The position numbers were made by a program, and so were the translations under genes. A stretch of DNA of 64,000 nt from Drosophila persimilis. Taxonomy: Eukaryota > Arthropoda > Insecta > Diptera > Drosophilidae. The notes under the pieces were generated by a model. That model was not told the DNA's origin. It was given only the letters and a program-made list of their open reading frames with translations, and ran no database searches. Of this stretch, positions 29,511 through 39,922 are shown one piece after another. Where the stretch lies: NCBI RefSeq assembly GCF_003286085.1, contig NW_020825335.1, positions 248,001 through 312,000 on the forward strand, given 5' to 3'. The stretch's first letter is position 1; each line of letters opens with the position of its first letter.

Positions 29511-30701
29511 TTAGGGGGTTTTGAAGTCCTCGAGGATCGAGGTATTTTTCGCATAGGCCAGTAGTTGCTGTGGCGTCCTCTTGAAGGCATCTTCAAGTGA
29601 TGCCAGCACTGGCGAAACCAAGTACTTCCTCCTTGCCCTTAAGAGAGCAGGACAGTTGCAGATGAGATGTTCTAGGGTTTCGGTTGCCCCAGGTTCGTCA
29701 CATTTCCTACAACTGTCTCTGTTTGTGATTCCTAGCTTTGTTGCATGCGCCGCAGCCAGGCAAAGGCCCGTTAATATTCCCACCAATAATCTGCAGTCCT
29801 TCCGTGGTAGGTGCAGCAGGTAGTGGCTGAGTTTGTCATTGCGGTCCTTGCACATGATTTTCGAGGTTCTGCAGGCGGTGGTAGTCCTCCACATACTTTC
29901 GGTTTGTGAACCGGCTTGCTTTTCTAGATCGATTTGCAGCGTTCTAAGGGAGACAGGCACGTTATCGGTTCTCGTATTCGCCAGCCCGACGCCTTCCTTA
30001 GCTAGTACGTCCGCCGTCTCGTGTTCTTCGATGCCCTGGTGGCTGGGAATCCAGAAGATCCGCACTGACTTTGTCGTGCTTAGGGTAGGTACCTTGGGTA
30101 GGATCGGTACCTTGTACCGGATGATGAGGTCCGTCTTGTCCGCGTTGATACTGAGTCCTACTTCTTCCGCCCACTCGCGTATTGCTACGAGGCAATTTGT
30201 TATTGCTTCCGTAGCCACGTTGTTGAATGCTCCGGAGATGTCCACGAATACTCCCAGTGCATACTTTTTATTGTGAAGGGCTTTCTCAATGGTAGCTAGC
30301 AGCTTTTCTAGTGTTTTTAATATAAAGGAGGTAAGGCTTATCGGTCTATAGTCCTTGGGACTCGCATGGCTGCACTTTCCTGCCTTTGGGAGGAAGACAA
30401 CTCTCGAGGTTCTCCATTGGATAGGTATATAGGCAGTACCTATACAAGCTGTGAATATTGCGGAGAGCCATGGGGTAATCGCCACTTTGGTCACCTGCAT
30501 CATGGCTGGGAATATCCCGTCAAGTCCTGGTGCTTTTGTGCCCGCAAAGGAGTCTATTGCCCAGTGGATTCGCTTGGTGGTTAACAGATCTGTTGGGGGG
30601 TGTTGTTCCTCGGTTGCTAGGTCCTGGTGCTCTTTGGCATCAGCGACCTCGGTGCAACCAGGGAAATGCTTCGTCACTGCCCTCTGTCCACTGTCCGTCA
30701 T
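29511..30701 (-). CDS. LOA-1 RT-RNase H ORF with internal in-frame deletions
   Basis: The 396-codon frame is open but not complete. RT landmarks: IHWAIDSFAGTKAPGLDGIF, KAGKCSHASPKDYRPISL, LGVFVDISGAFNNV (first catalytic Asp). The sequence then jumps to IREWAEEVGLSINADKTDLI, so the segment with the YADD catalytic motif is absent. After KVPTLSTTKS it jumps again to the end of RNase H (VRIFWIPSHQGIEEHETADV). A C-terminal Cys/His cluster follows (CRKCDEPGATETLEHLICNC). Both deletions keep the frame. It cannot be an active RT. Confidence 0.8.
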   Translation of the reverse strand: MTDSGQRAVTKHFPGCTEVADAKEHQDLATEEQHPPTDLLTTKRIHWAIDSFAGTKAPGLDGIFPAMMQVTKVAITPWLSAIFTACIGTAYIPIQWRTSRVVFLPKAGKCSHASPKDYRPISLTSFILKTLEKLLATIEKALHNKKYALGVFVDISGAFNNVATEAITNCLVAIREWAEEVGLSINADKTDLIIRYKVPILPKVPTLSTTKSVRIFWIPSHQGIEEHETADVLAKEGVGLANTRTDNVPVSLRTLQIDLEKQAGSQTESMWRTTTACRTSKIMCKDRNDKLSHYLLHLPRKDCRLLVGILTGLCLAAAHATKLGITNRDSCRKCDEPGATETLEHLICNCPALLRARRKYLVSPVLASLEDAFKRTPQQLLAYAKNTSILEDFKTP

Positions 30702-31050
30702 CTAGCTTTAATTGGCTTTGTATGGTAGGCTGCTTAGAGAGCAGCTTCCGAAGCCGTGCGGTTTCTGGTACTTTCTCGATGTTGGAGCAGAAGGTCCTCC
30801 ACGAGTTCCGTTGTGCTTTACGTATTTCCTTCTTGTAGCTCCTGAGTAGGAGTCTGTATTCCTCATAGACGATCCCTTCGTTCGCTTGCTTGGCGATCTT
30901 AAAGAATTCCTTGAGGTTGTCCCTTTGAAGAGAGAGATCCCGGCTCCACCAGAGTGGCTTGGACCTCTTCTTCGTCCTCGAGGGTTTGCACGATGTGTTG
31001 TAGGCGTCCAGTAACGCGTTGGATAGGGTCTTTAGGGACTTCTCTATATC

Positions 31051-31860
31051 CTACGCGGATTTCACTGAGCCCGGATTCGCGAGCTTCGAAGTAACTGTCT
31101 TTTTAAACATTGCCCAGTTTGTGTTCCGGGGGTTTCTATAGACTGTTGTCTTCGAAGGGTGTTTGAATTCGCACTTGAACTGAATGTACTTATGGTCTGA
31201 GAAGGATGGTCTATCGAGGACCCTCCAGCTAGATACCGTAGTACTGTTTCCCGTTGCAAGTGTTAGGTCTAGCACGTTAGATGAGGTCGGACCTACGAAG
31301 GTGTGCTCCTCCCCAACGTTTGCTATATATAGATTAGTTGCTAGTATAAAGTCTAAGAGTGACTCACCTCTGTCATTGATGTCGGTGCTTCCCCACACAT
31401 TGTGGTGGGCGTTGGCGTCCGTTCCGATGACGAGTTGATAGTTTTTGGTGCCGGCTTCTGTCACCAGGCTCCTGAGTTCGTCGGGTGGTGCGGGTCTGTC
31501 GTGAGCCATGTAGCAGGAAGCCACCAGAAGGCGCTTTTCCTCACTTTCCAGCATCACAACCGTCAGGTCATCCGTGCTGTAATGAGACATAAGGTAAGCA
31601 TGGATTCCCTTTAGTACGAGTACGACGGTTCTGTTCCTGCTTACCGATGTTGTGTAGAACAGGTTGTGGTTTGAGGACTTTAGTCCGGCCACTGAATTGC
31701 CTGTCGCAATCCAGGGCTCCTGGACTAGAGTTATGGCGGCGAGCCCTTGCTCCATGGCGATGAGGAGCTCCGCCGACGCTACCTTGCTTTTATGCAAGTT
31801 GAGCTGCAGCACACTCAGCATGGGTGGCTGGCTCACTTGCATCCGACTGGTTAACAACAA
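31051..31860 (-). pseudogene. LOA-1 apurinic-type endonuclease, N-terminus of ORF2
   Basis: The 269-codon ORF is the target-nicking endonuclease. Motifs in order: LQLNLHKSKVAS, VQEPWIATGNSV (catalytic Glu), VIGTDANAHHNVWGSTDIND, NVLDLTLAT and RPSFSDHKYIQF (catalytic Asp-His). The start codon is uncertain because ORF1 overlaps it upstream. A stop after PGSVKSA at 31051 separates it from RT; the linking region 30702-31050 has no long open frame. Confidence 0.84.
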
Positions 31861-32940
31861 ACTTCAGGTCACCGTCTTCCTCGTCTTCGTCTTCAAGCGC
31901 AAGACCCTGGGCGGCCTCCACGATGGACTCGAGACCTAGGTCCTTTTCCACCTCGCCTGCCTGCAGGGTATGCGCGTCCTTGTCCTCAGGGTGGCGCTTT
32001 TTTAGGCGCAGGTAGACGCTACCCATGCCCCCGCCATCTTCCCGAACTTGGGATACAGCAGGTCCTCTGCCTCCTTGTTTATTTGGAGGATCACACATTA
32101 GCCCCCCTCGTTGGGTAGTGGGTTACCAATGTGTAGGATCCTCCAGTCGGTCGTTGGCACGTCCGCGTTTTGCCGCTGAAGGAGCTTCAGCGCTCGGTCC
32201 CCCTGGATTGTGATGGGGAAGAGTACCTTCGCCTTAGGCTTGGAGGGATAAGCTCCCAGTCCACAACCTCCAGCTTGGACCCCTCCCACATCACTTCCAG
32301 TTGGCAGACCGTACGCGTCACCCACCTTAGGGTTGGATCGTCGTTGCACTTTAGGATCTTAACCCCATTTAGCCACCCAGCACCATCGAACGTGGACGCG
32401 GGGTCTTCCTCCATGTGTGCAAACAGTGCGCGTGCACAAGCTTCCACTGTGCCGCTGACATCTTGCCGTTTTCCTCGCTCCGGTCGATGAGTGCCACGAT
32501 CAAATGTCGTTTGGTCACATCGCTGACCTTCGCTTTCGGTTTCGATGGCCACTTTCGGTGGAGGGGCTGCACTCTTGGGCCCGCGTTGCCGCTTGCTCCA
32601 GAGTGTCTTTAATGGCACTCTCAGTCGAGCGTTGCCTCTTGGTGGCCATAATCTCCTCCACCTTATTGCCCATTACCCATATTCGCCATTCGACGCCCTC
32701 ATCTGTGGCATCTGTGCGTAATGTAGTCGGCCCTCCTCTACTCTCTGCTCGGCCCAGGCTAGCTTGACCTTCTCCTCCTGGGAGATATCTGCTTTACCTT
32801 GCAGCCGGCTTTTGATATTGAGGGCCGCTTTGTATTGTGCTTTGGCCTTCATCCCCTCCTTGGAACGCTTCGGCCCTTCCCTACGCAGGGAGCTGGTGCC
32901 TGGTTCCGGCGAGCGGAGAAGGCACTCTTCCTCCGTCCTC
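31790..32940 (-). pseudogene. LOA-1 ORF1 remnants
   Basis: Minus-strand ORFs 32187-32618, 32098-32349 and 31790-32098 are pieces of one ORF1 in different frames. They resemble LOA-2 ORF1 in order and content, for example an acidic C-terminus (LEDEDEEDGDLKFVV) just before ORF2, as LOA-2 has near 42340. ORF1 of such elements is an RNA-binding chaperone; I see no intact Cys-His knuckle. Several frameshifts are present. Confidence 0.65.
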
Positions 32941-32951
32941 CGACCATTAAG

Positions 32952-33369
32952 CCTGTGTGTTGGTGAGAGACAGAGTGAGAAAGAATGAAACTGTTTTCTT
33001 GATTCTGGCTATAATAATTATACGATCTGGTCCAGATATATAACATATAGTCATGCTCTACGATTCTGCGCTTTCAGTTTTCTCGTATCTTTGAAATTAT
33101 GGATGTCACAGATTTTCGCCTTTTGTGGAGGCGGAAGTGGGCGGGGCAAAGCTTTGAAATATTCTCGTAACACATCACAGAAGTACGGATGTAAAACGTC
33201 GTTGCTCTAGCTCATTGAGCTAGAGCACTAGGCGCTGATAGGGACGGACAGACAGACAGGGCTTAATCGACTCGGCTATTGTCGGAAACGATTCCTTCTG
33301 GACTTTACACACATCCACTTTTACCAGAAATCTAATATACCCCAATACTCATTTTGAGAATTGGGTATA
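32952..33369 (-). mobile_element. DINE-C: truncated DINE-like repeat
   Basis: The minus-oriented copy keeps the 5' half only: TATACCC at 33369, the CTGTC microsatellite reduced to a few units (about 33245-33262) and conserved blocks down to 32952. The 3' half with the hairpin is missing. The right side joins G1 integrase after a run of A (the T^T target seen from the other strand). Confidence 0.85.
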
Positions 33370-33512
33370 AAAACTAAGAATAATATCTAGCGAAGGCAAT
33401 TTAGAAGTTAAATTCACCAAGTTCGAATTAATTATTTATACTTATAATCATGAAATCAAACATAATACCACGAATAGGACACCAGCAGATATATTTATTT
33501 ATGCAATCAGTC
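33370..33512 (+). pseudogene. pol: G1 integrase, second part
   Basis: Although no long ORF is called here, the translated sequence lines up with G3 57900-58040: KLRIISSEGNLE, IIYTYNHEIKHNTT, then RTPADIFIYA, which is the C-terminal part of the integrase core. BEL-3 interrupts it at 33512, where CAGTC is the duplicated target. Confidence 0.82.
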
Positions 33513-33970
33513 TGTCGGGTCAAGCAGCTTAAATATTTTAAATTATTGCCAGTGGTGCGGCCCAAACAAAGGAAATGCATTTTGGTGTTGTCGTTTCCAA
33601 TGCCCCCACTGCAAAGATCATTTGCTACCGCATATGCGCATGCAGCGGAATTCTTTCGTCTCCTTATATCGCAATCTCTCGTAGTCGGCTTCCCCGAGCA
33701 GCTCTAACGCTCTCGGGCTATCATACGCTCTCGCTCGCGTCTAAGCTTGCTTCATAGGGCCCGGCAATTTGGCCCGCCAGCCCTTGCATGGCAGTCTTGA
33801 GCTAACCGTCGCAGCTATCAGATTAACATCCTCGCATCAATCGTTCGCCCATATGTACATACGCGATAAGTTAGTTTACATATGCAAATAAATTGTGAAT
33901 TATAAACAGCCTCTAGACTTTCATTAACTTCAAATTGCAACAGTTATTAAAAACGATTAATAGCTTAATA
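33513..33970 (+). mobile_element. BEL-3 5' LTR
   Basis: The 458-bp LTR begins TGTCGGGTCAAGCAGC and ends ...AGCTTAATA beside the primer site. The usual terminal CA is TA here, while the 3' LTR ends AACA, so one terminal base has mutated. It contains no gene; the short ORFs seen recur in the 3' LTR. Confidence 0.92.
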
Positions 33971-34366
33971 TTTGGTGACCCCGACGTGATTGTGCAATAA
34001 ATAATCCATCAGGGCAATCACAAACTAATATAGCATTCAGAGATCTAAACTAATTGCCATCTCAACCAGTGTCATCGACCACATAAGTTATCCATACATA
34101 TATACATCGGCCTCTCCTGCATATTCGGTAGTGCACGTAACTGTTGGCTTGCGCTTCTCTTTTCGGTCATCTTCCCAGTAGCCTTTGTATATACAGTTCG
34201 TACATAGCTGTAGCTTGCTGGGCTCGGTTCTTGTCGTCTATTGCTCGTGTTACTCTTTGCGATCATCTACCCGCTAGAGACGTTGGTCTTCCTGCTAACG
34301 CTGCCGCTAGCATGGAATGCTGCTAACGAAATTCCAATGACCAGTGACCAAAACAGGGTGTCTTTT
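33971..34366 (+). other. BEL-3 leader and primer binding site
   Basis: TTTGGTGACCCCGACGTGATTG at 33971 is the primer site. The rest is untranslated leader resembling that of BEL-4: both contain AGGGTGTCTTTT shortly before gag (34355 and 47628). DINE-D is inserted directly after that motif. Confidence 0.8.
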
Positions 34367-35425
34367 TATACCCGATACTCAAAATGAGTATTGGGGTATA
34401 TTAGATTTGTGGTAAAAGTGGATGTGTGTAACGTCCAGAAGGAATCGTTTCCGACCCTATAAAGTATATATATTCTTGATCAGCATCAATAGCCGAGTCG
34501 ATTGAGCCCTGTCTGTCTGTTCGTCCGTCCGTCTGTCCGTCCCCTTCAGCGCCTAGTGCTCAAAGACTATAAGAGCTAGAGCAACGATGTTTTGGATCAA
34601 GACTTCTGTGATATGTCACTGCTACAAAAATATTTCAAAACTTTGCCCCGCCCACTTCCGCCCCCACAAAGGACGAAAATCTGTGGCATCCACATTTTTA
34701 AAGATACGTTATGACCATATCTTTTAGACTGCAGAATCTGAATACGACCGTATTATTATTATAGCCAGCATCAAGAAAACAATTTCATTTTTTCTCGCCC
34801 TGTCTCTCTCTAACACACACGTAGCATAGGCGGCTTTGCTTAGAGTAAAACATTAGCGCCTAGATCTCAGAGACTATAAAAGCTAGAGCAACCAAATTTG
34901 GTATCCACACTCCTAATATATCAGACCGAGACGAGTTTGTTTTAAAATTTCGCCACACCCCCTTCCGCCCCCGCAAAGGATGCAAATCTGGGGATATTCA
35001 CAAATCTCAGAGAGTATTAAGGCTAGAGTAACCAAATTTAGTGTCCGTACTCCTGTTAGATGTCACTATAAAACGTATATCTCAAAATTTCGCCCCACCC
35101 CCTTCCGCCCACACAAAGGACGAAAATCTGTTGCATCCACAATATTGCAGATTCGAGAAAACTAAAAACGCAGAATCATAGATAATGACCATATCTATCA
35201 GGTTTCTGAATCTGGATCAGATCAGATCATTTTTATAGCCAAAAGGAACAAATCAATTTGCAGTGGCTACGCAGCGCCAGACTGATTTTCTGTCTCACTC
35301 GCACGCACTCTTTGTCGTGTCGTTTAATATTAGCGGCGTCTGCCGGAGGAGAGCCATACTGACTTAGTATCGGGTATAACCGTAGAGTTGCGGTGTCCGC
35401 AGCAACTCACAACGTTCCCCCTCGT
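34367..35425 (+). mobile_element. DINE-D: DINE-like repeat in BEL-3 leader
   Basis: A full-ended copy of 1,059 bp from TATACCCGATACTC to CCCCCTCGT. It has lost ~30 bp near 34705 relative to DINE-H. It sits between TTTT and TT with no target duplication; the BEL-4 leader shows the GTGTCTTTT side uninterrupted. Confidence 0.92.
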
Positions 35426-35439
35426 TTGAAGCTTTAGTC

Positions 35440-36775
35440 AACGGAATTATGCGAGAAAATAAAAAGGTTAGCTACCGCTTGGCAGAATGAGTCGTCGGAC
35501 TGTGACTACTACATGCTCGTGGTAAAGCAAGAACAAGTCGAGAATTTGATCGGCAAATTTGAGATGTTTCACGGCGAGCTTGAGGAATTGGATCGAAGCG
35601 AAATTCACAGTGGTTTGTGTGACATTTTTGAGTCACTTGCCAGCTCGCTGAAGGCGGCGATTATGAGGGAAATGCCTAAGAGTAGCGGCCGCATTCCGTT
35701 TCATTCTAACTTGGCTGGAGGAAACACTACGGTTGAGTTTGCCGGCTCGCAATTTTCTACCTAACCGTAGACAAGTAGCATCCCTGCCTCCTATACAATT
35801 GCCGACGTTTAGCGGCGGGTATGCAAACTGGACGGACTTCTATTCAATGTTTGCCACCATCATCGACAGCCATCCGGACTTAACAAACATAGAAAAGCTC
35901 CAGCATTTGCGTTCCTGTCTGCGGGATTCGGCATTGGAGACTGTTCGGTCGCTGGAAATCTCGGATGGAAATTATGCTGTGGCATTAGATTTGTTGGAAA
36001 ACAGATTCAATAATCGGCGATTGGTCTTTCAGGCACACATCAATGAGATCTTGGCGCTCCAGACTGTGGAACCTGGGTCAGTGGTCCTGCTTCGGGAGCT
36101 TTCAGACAAGTTCAATTCACATATGCGCGCGCTCCATGGTGTGGGCACCACTGAGCAGATCGCCGGATGCATCGTCGTGCAGGAACTTCTCCGAAAACTG
36201 GATCCAGCGAGCCAAGAGAAGTGGGAGGAACGATTCAACGACCCCGCATTCGCAAACTTAATTCCGTCGTGGGAATCTATGGCCTCGTGCTTGGAGCAGC
36301 GATGCAGATCATTGGAGACGATGGACTTTTCTATGGCAAGCTATGCCAAAGCATAATAATTCTATGTCCACATTGGTTTCAACGAACCAAACCGTAGCAC
36401 GCTGCGCGCTGTGCAACGATGGTGCTCACGAGGTCCAGCACTGTCAGAAGTTTAAAGCGCTGACCCCCACAAATCGGCATAAAGAAGCCAAGCGGCTTTC
36501 GTTGTGTTTAAATTGTCTCAGAACAGGGCATCGATTACTTCAGTGCAACTCGAGCAACTGTCGTACCTGCGGAAGTAGACACCATACCCTCATTCATTTT
36601 GGTAGCCCTGAAGATACCGTAGTCCAAGGTATACTCTATCTAAGTATGCGCTGTCTGAGTCTACGCCGTCTGAGCATACCACTGAGCCCTCTACTTCAGC
36701 GTCTACCTCGTCTGCCCTTATTGCTCAAGATCTCAGGAATGGTGTTGTTCTACTTGCCAAGGCTACGGTCTTAGT
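35440..36775 (+). pseudogene. gag: BEL-3 gag, broken
   Basis: Three frames make up gag. ORF 35513-35764 is an alpha-helical N-terminus (QVENLIGKFEMFHGELEEL). ORF 35733-36356 is the DUF1759-type capsid region (LPTFSGGYANWTDFYSMF, EKLQHLRSCLRDSALETV, RLVFQAHINEILAL). ORF 36343-36774 holds the zinc clusters (CALCNDGAHEVQHC, CLNCLRTGHRLLQC, CRTCGSRHHTLIHFG). At least two frameshifts and a stop (near 36355) separate them. Confidence 0.87.
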
Positions 36776-39478
36776 CAAAAATCGTTCCGTAGATTTAGTT
36801 CCCTGCCGAGCGTTGCTGGATTCCGCCTCGCAGTTGCATCTAATAACTTCTCGTTTCGCGAATCAGCTTCAGCTTCGAAAAATGAAATCATCGACTGCAG
36901 TCTCGGAAATAGGCGACTCTACCTTCGTCACGGATGGATTTCCGGTCAACGTTAGCCTGCACTCTCGCTCATTGGATTACTCATCTCCGAAGAATAACCG
37001 ATCGACAGCCAAGCTTTGGAATTGACACTCAAAACTGGAACATTCCATCGAACATACCACTAGCTGATCCGGAGTTTTATAAGCCGCAGCGCGTCGATCT
37101 GCTAATTGTCGCAAGTCTGTTTTTCGAGCTCCTGTGTGTTGGTCAGGTCAAGCTAATGCCAGGATTGCCTTCAATTCAGAAAACGCGCTTGGGATGGGTC
37201 GTGTCTGGAAGTTTTTCGCGTTTAAAACGTTCCTCTTTGATGGTCTCTCGCGCTCGGGCCGTAGCTGCTGAGGATAATAGTCCAGAGGATCAGCTTGAGG
37301 TGTTTCTTCGGAGGTTTTGGGAGGTAGAAAATTGCATCGAACCAATAATAAAGAAGAGCTAGATTGTGAAGCACACTTTGTGCAGCATTTCCGTTGACTA
37401 CATAAAGGCGATTATTGTGTTCGGCTGCCAGCAAAATATAATTTGGATCTCCTTGGAGAATCTTACAATCAAGCTCTTCGTAGATTCCTGACCCTTGAGA
37501 GAAAGTTAGATCGTCGCCCTGGTTAAATCTCAGTATGTAGCATTTATAAAGGAGTACCTTGATTTAGGCCATATGTCTCAGGTTCTTACCCAGTCAATCA
37601 GAACCTGCTGGTATTTTTTGCCTCACCATTCCGTCATGAAAGAAGATAGTTCTACGACCAAGCTTCGCGTCGTTTTTGATCGATCCGCTTCAACCTCATC
37701 TGGATATTCCCTGAACGTTTTAATGGCTGGTCCCGTAATCCAACCAAAACTGTTTCATATTCTTACTCGATTTCGGTCATACGCCGTTGCGATTACGGGA
37801 GATATCTGTAAGATGTATCATTTTGTAAGAGTCTCGACCGAGGATAGCAACTTGCAGTGTATTCTGTGAAGAAACTCCAGGGAAGAAGACTGGCGTGTGT
37901 TTCAATTGGACACCGTTACTTATGGGACGAAGCCTGCCTCCTATTTATCTGTGCGAGCGATGCATCAGTTGGCAATGGACGAGCAGACGGCGTTTCCAGT
38001 TGGAGCTGAAATCCTTCGCCGTGACTTCTACGTGGATGACTTGATATCTGGAGCCAACTCTCAGGAGGAAGCTATCCGAATTCGGGAGCAAACTACTTGT
38101 CTAGAGGTCAGTTCAGATTGAGGAAATGGTGTTCGAACGTCCCTGCTGTGCTGGATGGAGTTCCGGAAGAGGACAAGGAAACATTTTTGAAGTTCGACGA
38201 TGGCAGCCATGTGACTAAAACTTTAGGATTTACGTGGGATCCGGTTTCTGATCTACTATTATTTTCGTTCTCGGCCCTTCAATCTTTTTTGAATTCCTGC
38301 ATCCATAGCGCGATTCTACGATCCTCTCGGACTAGCTGGTCCCGTAACTACTAAATCCAAAATCTTTCTCCAGCGTTTGCGCCAAGAGAAGTTGTCCTGG
38401 GATGAAAGCCTTCCAGTCGCACTGAACACCGAGTGGCAGGAAATATTTCCTCGGCTTGTAGTCCGTCCAGACTCTACGCTGGAAATTCACGGATTTTGCG
38501 ATGCCAGCATCGAGGCTTATGGTGCATGCATTTCCAGTCGCACTGAACACCGAATGGCAGGAAATATGTACCAGTTTTGGTCAGATTCGTCGAGTTGAAT
38601 TTCCTCGGCAGTACTCCTTCCAGACCCTACGCTGGAAATTCACGGATTTTGCGATCGAGGCTTATGGTGCATGCATTTATGTCGTGTCCAAGGGTCAGCA
38701 ATCCAGCAGTCACTTACTTTGTGCCAAATCTCGTGTGGCTCCTTTGAAGGCACTTACAGAACCAAAGTTGGAGCTTTGTGGAGCGGAGTTGCTGGATAGG
38801 CTCATATCTGAGATAGCTGGAATGAATGTCTTCAAGGGAAGGTGTTACTGTTGGTGTGATTCTACCTTTGCGCTCTCTTGGATTCGGGACGAGCCGTCAA
38901 GATTTAATATTTTTGTTGCAAATAGAGTGTCAACGATTCAGGAAATGACCGAAAAAATGGAATGGCGCTATGTTCCCACAGCTTTAAACCCAGCCGACAT
39001 TCTGTCTCGAGGGGCTCATCCGACTGAGCTAAATGAGTCACCTCTTTGGGCTCATGGTCCTCCATTTCTTTGCGGCTCCTCAGATGACTGGCCACACCGG
39101 ATACATTCACAAGTTTTGCTACCGAATTCGGCGCCCCGGACTCACTGTCTCAGACATTGAACATGGAACCCAGGTATTGCTACGACTAGTCCAGCGTACT
39201 CAGCTATGGGAGGACATGAAGTCACTGCGGGCAAGGGGAGCAGTCTCCTCATCGAGCTCAATCGCATCGCTATCGCCATTCATGGAACAGTTTGGACTTC
39301 TCAGGGTAGATGGTCGATTGAAAAACTCTTCGTTGGATTTTGATGGCCGTCATCCAATCATCTTGCCCAGCAGCCATCCACTGACTCTTGCAATAATCTC
39401 CCATTTTCAGGAGCGGAATCTGACGCTGGTCCTCGGGCTTTGCTTGGACTAATTCGATCCCAATATTGGCCTATTGGC
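36776..39478 (+). pseudogene. pol: BEL-3 protease, RT and RNase H, broken
   Basis: In order: DUF1758-type protease (CRALLDSASQLHLITSRFAN, 36800-37025); PQRVDLLI segment (37090); RT pieces in ORFs 37573-37869 (FLPHHSVMKEDSSTTKLRVV, GDICKMYHFVRV), a TGA at 37868, then 37897-38121 with the catalytic FYVDDLISGA, and 38097-38354. RNase H follows with a ~120-bp local duplication (38412-38678) and then an open stretch (38501-39160: KLELCGAELL, WCDSTFALSWIRDE). The start of the integrase ends at QYWPIG (about 39478), where LOA-2 begins. Many stops and frameshifts are present. Confidence 0.86.
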
Positions 39479-39922
39479 CGTCAGCCATCGGGTGCTACAG
39501 GGGGACAAACGGATGACGGGTCGGCTCGCACAACTGTGAACTCGGAACTGAGGCGCAGGCGCACCCCCCCTAGGACACAGAGGGTTGCGAGCGAACCGTC
39601 ACCCGCCGTAACTGTGCACACCGGTGGAAGTGCGACTATACTCTCCCCGTGAGGGCGGCTGTAAACAGGTCCTAGCACGGTCATGTCTCTGCTAGGATGC
39701 TGGCGAATGATAGTCGGGCGGAGAGAAGAAAACTCTCAGTGAAATTACCCCAATCCAAGGTGACACTGTTATATTCCGAGGGATGCATGGCCGGGGGGGT
39801 GCCCGGTCGCTTATATGCGGACTCTGGATACCTGCCGACCTCCAGTTTAAATCAGGCTTCCCGGGTCAAGCGGGCTATGCCTCGGGTGACCATCCCCTTC
39901 CCGCCTACTCGTGGGAAATACT
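39479..39922 (+). other. LOA-2 5' untranslated region
   Basis: This GC-rich stretch has no match elsewhere in the window and no convincing ORF; the 96-codon ORF starting 39697 runs into ORF1's region in another frame. By position it is the 5' UTR/promoter of LOA-2, since ORF1 starts at 39923. The exact left boundary with BEL-3 is uncertain by several bases. Confidence 0.5.

Larger units (their letters stand above)
29400..32951 (-). mobile_element. LOA-1: LOA-like non-LTR retrotransposon in G1 integrase
   Basis: Minus orientation: ORF1 fragments (31790-32940), endonuclease (31051-31860), RT-RNase H ORF (29511-30701), short 3' UTR and a tail of CCTAA repeats ending at 29400. RNase H plus apurinic-type endonuclease is the LOA/I-type arrangement. 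Its 5' end abuts the truncated DINE-C at 32951. On the left it joins G1 integrase (CGATCAATGA); G1 resumes after DINE-C at 33370. The left half of DINE-C was therefore lost when LOA-1 arrived or afterwards. Confidence 0.86.

Noticed and set aside
34512-34545. CTGTC/CCGTC repeats as a CRISPR or regulatory array (also 40865-40930, 49945-49990, 60936-60986)
   Set aside because: It is a microsatellite inside each DINE copy, with no spacers.
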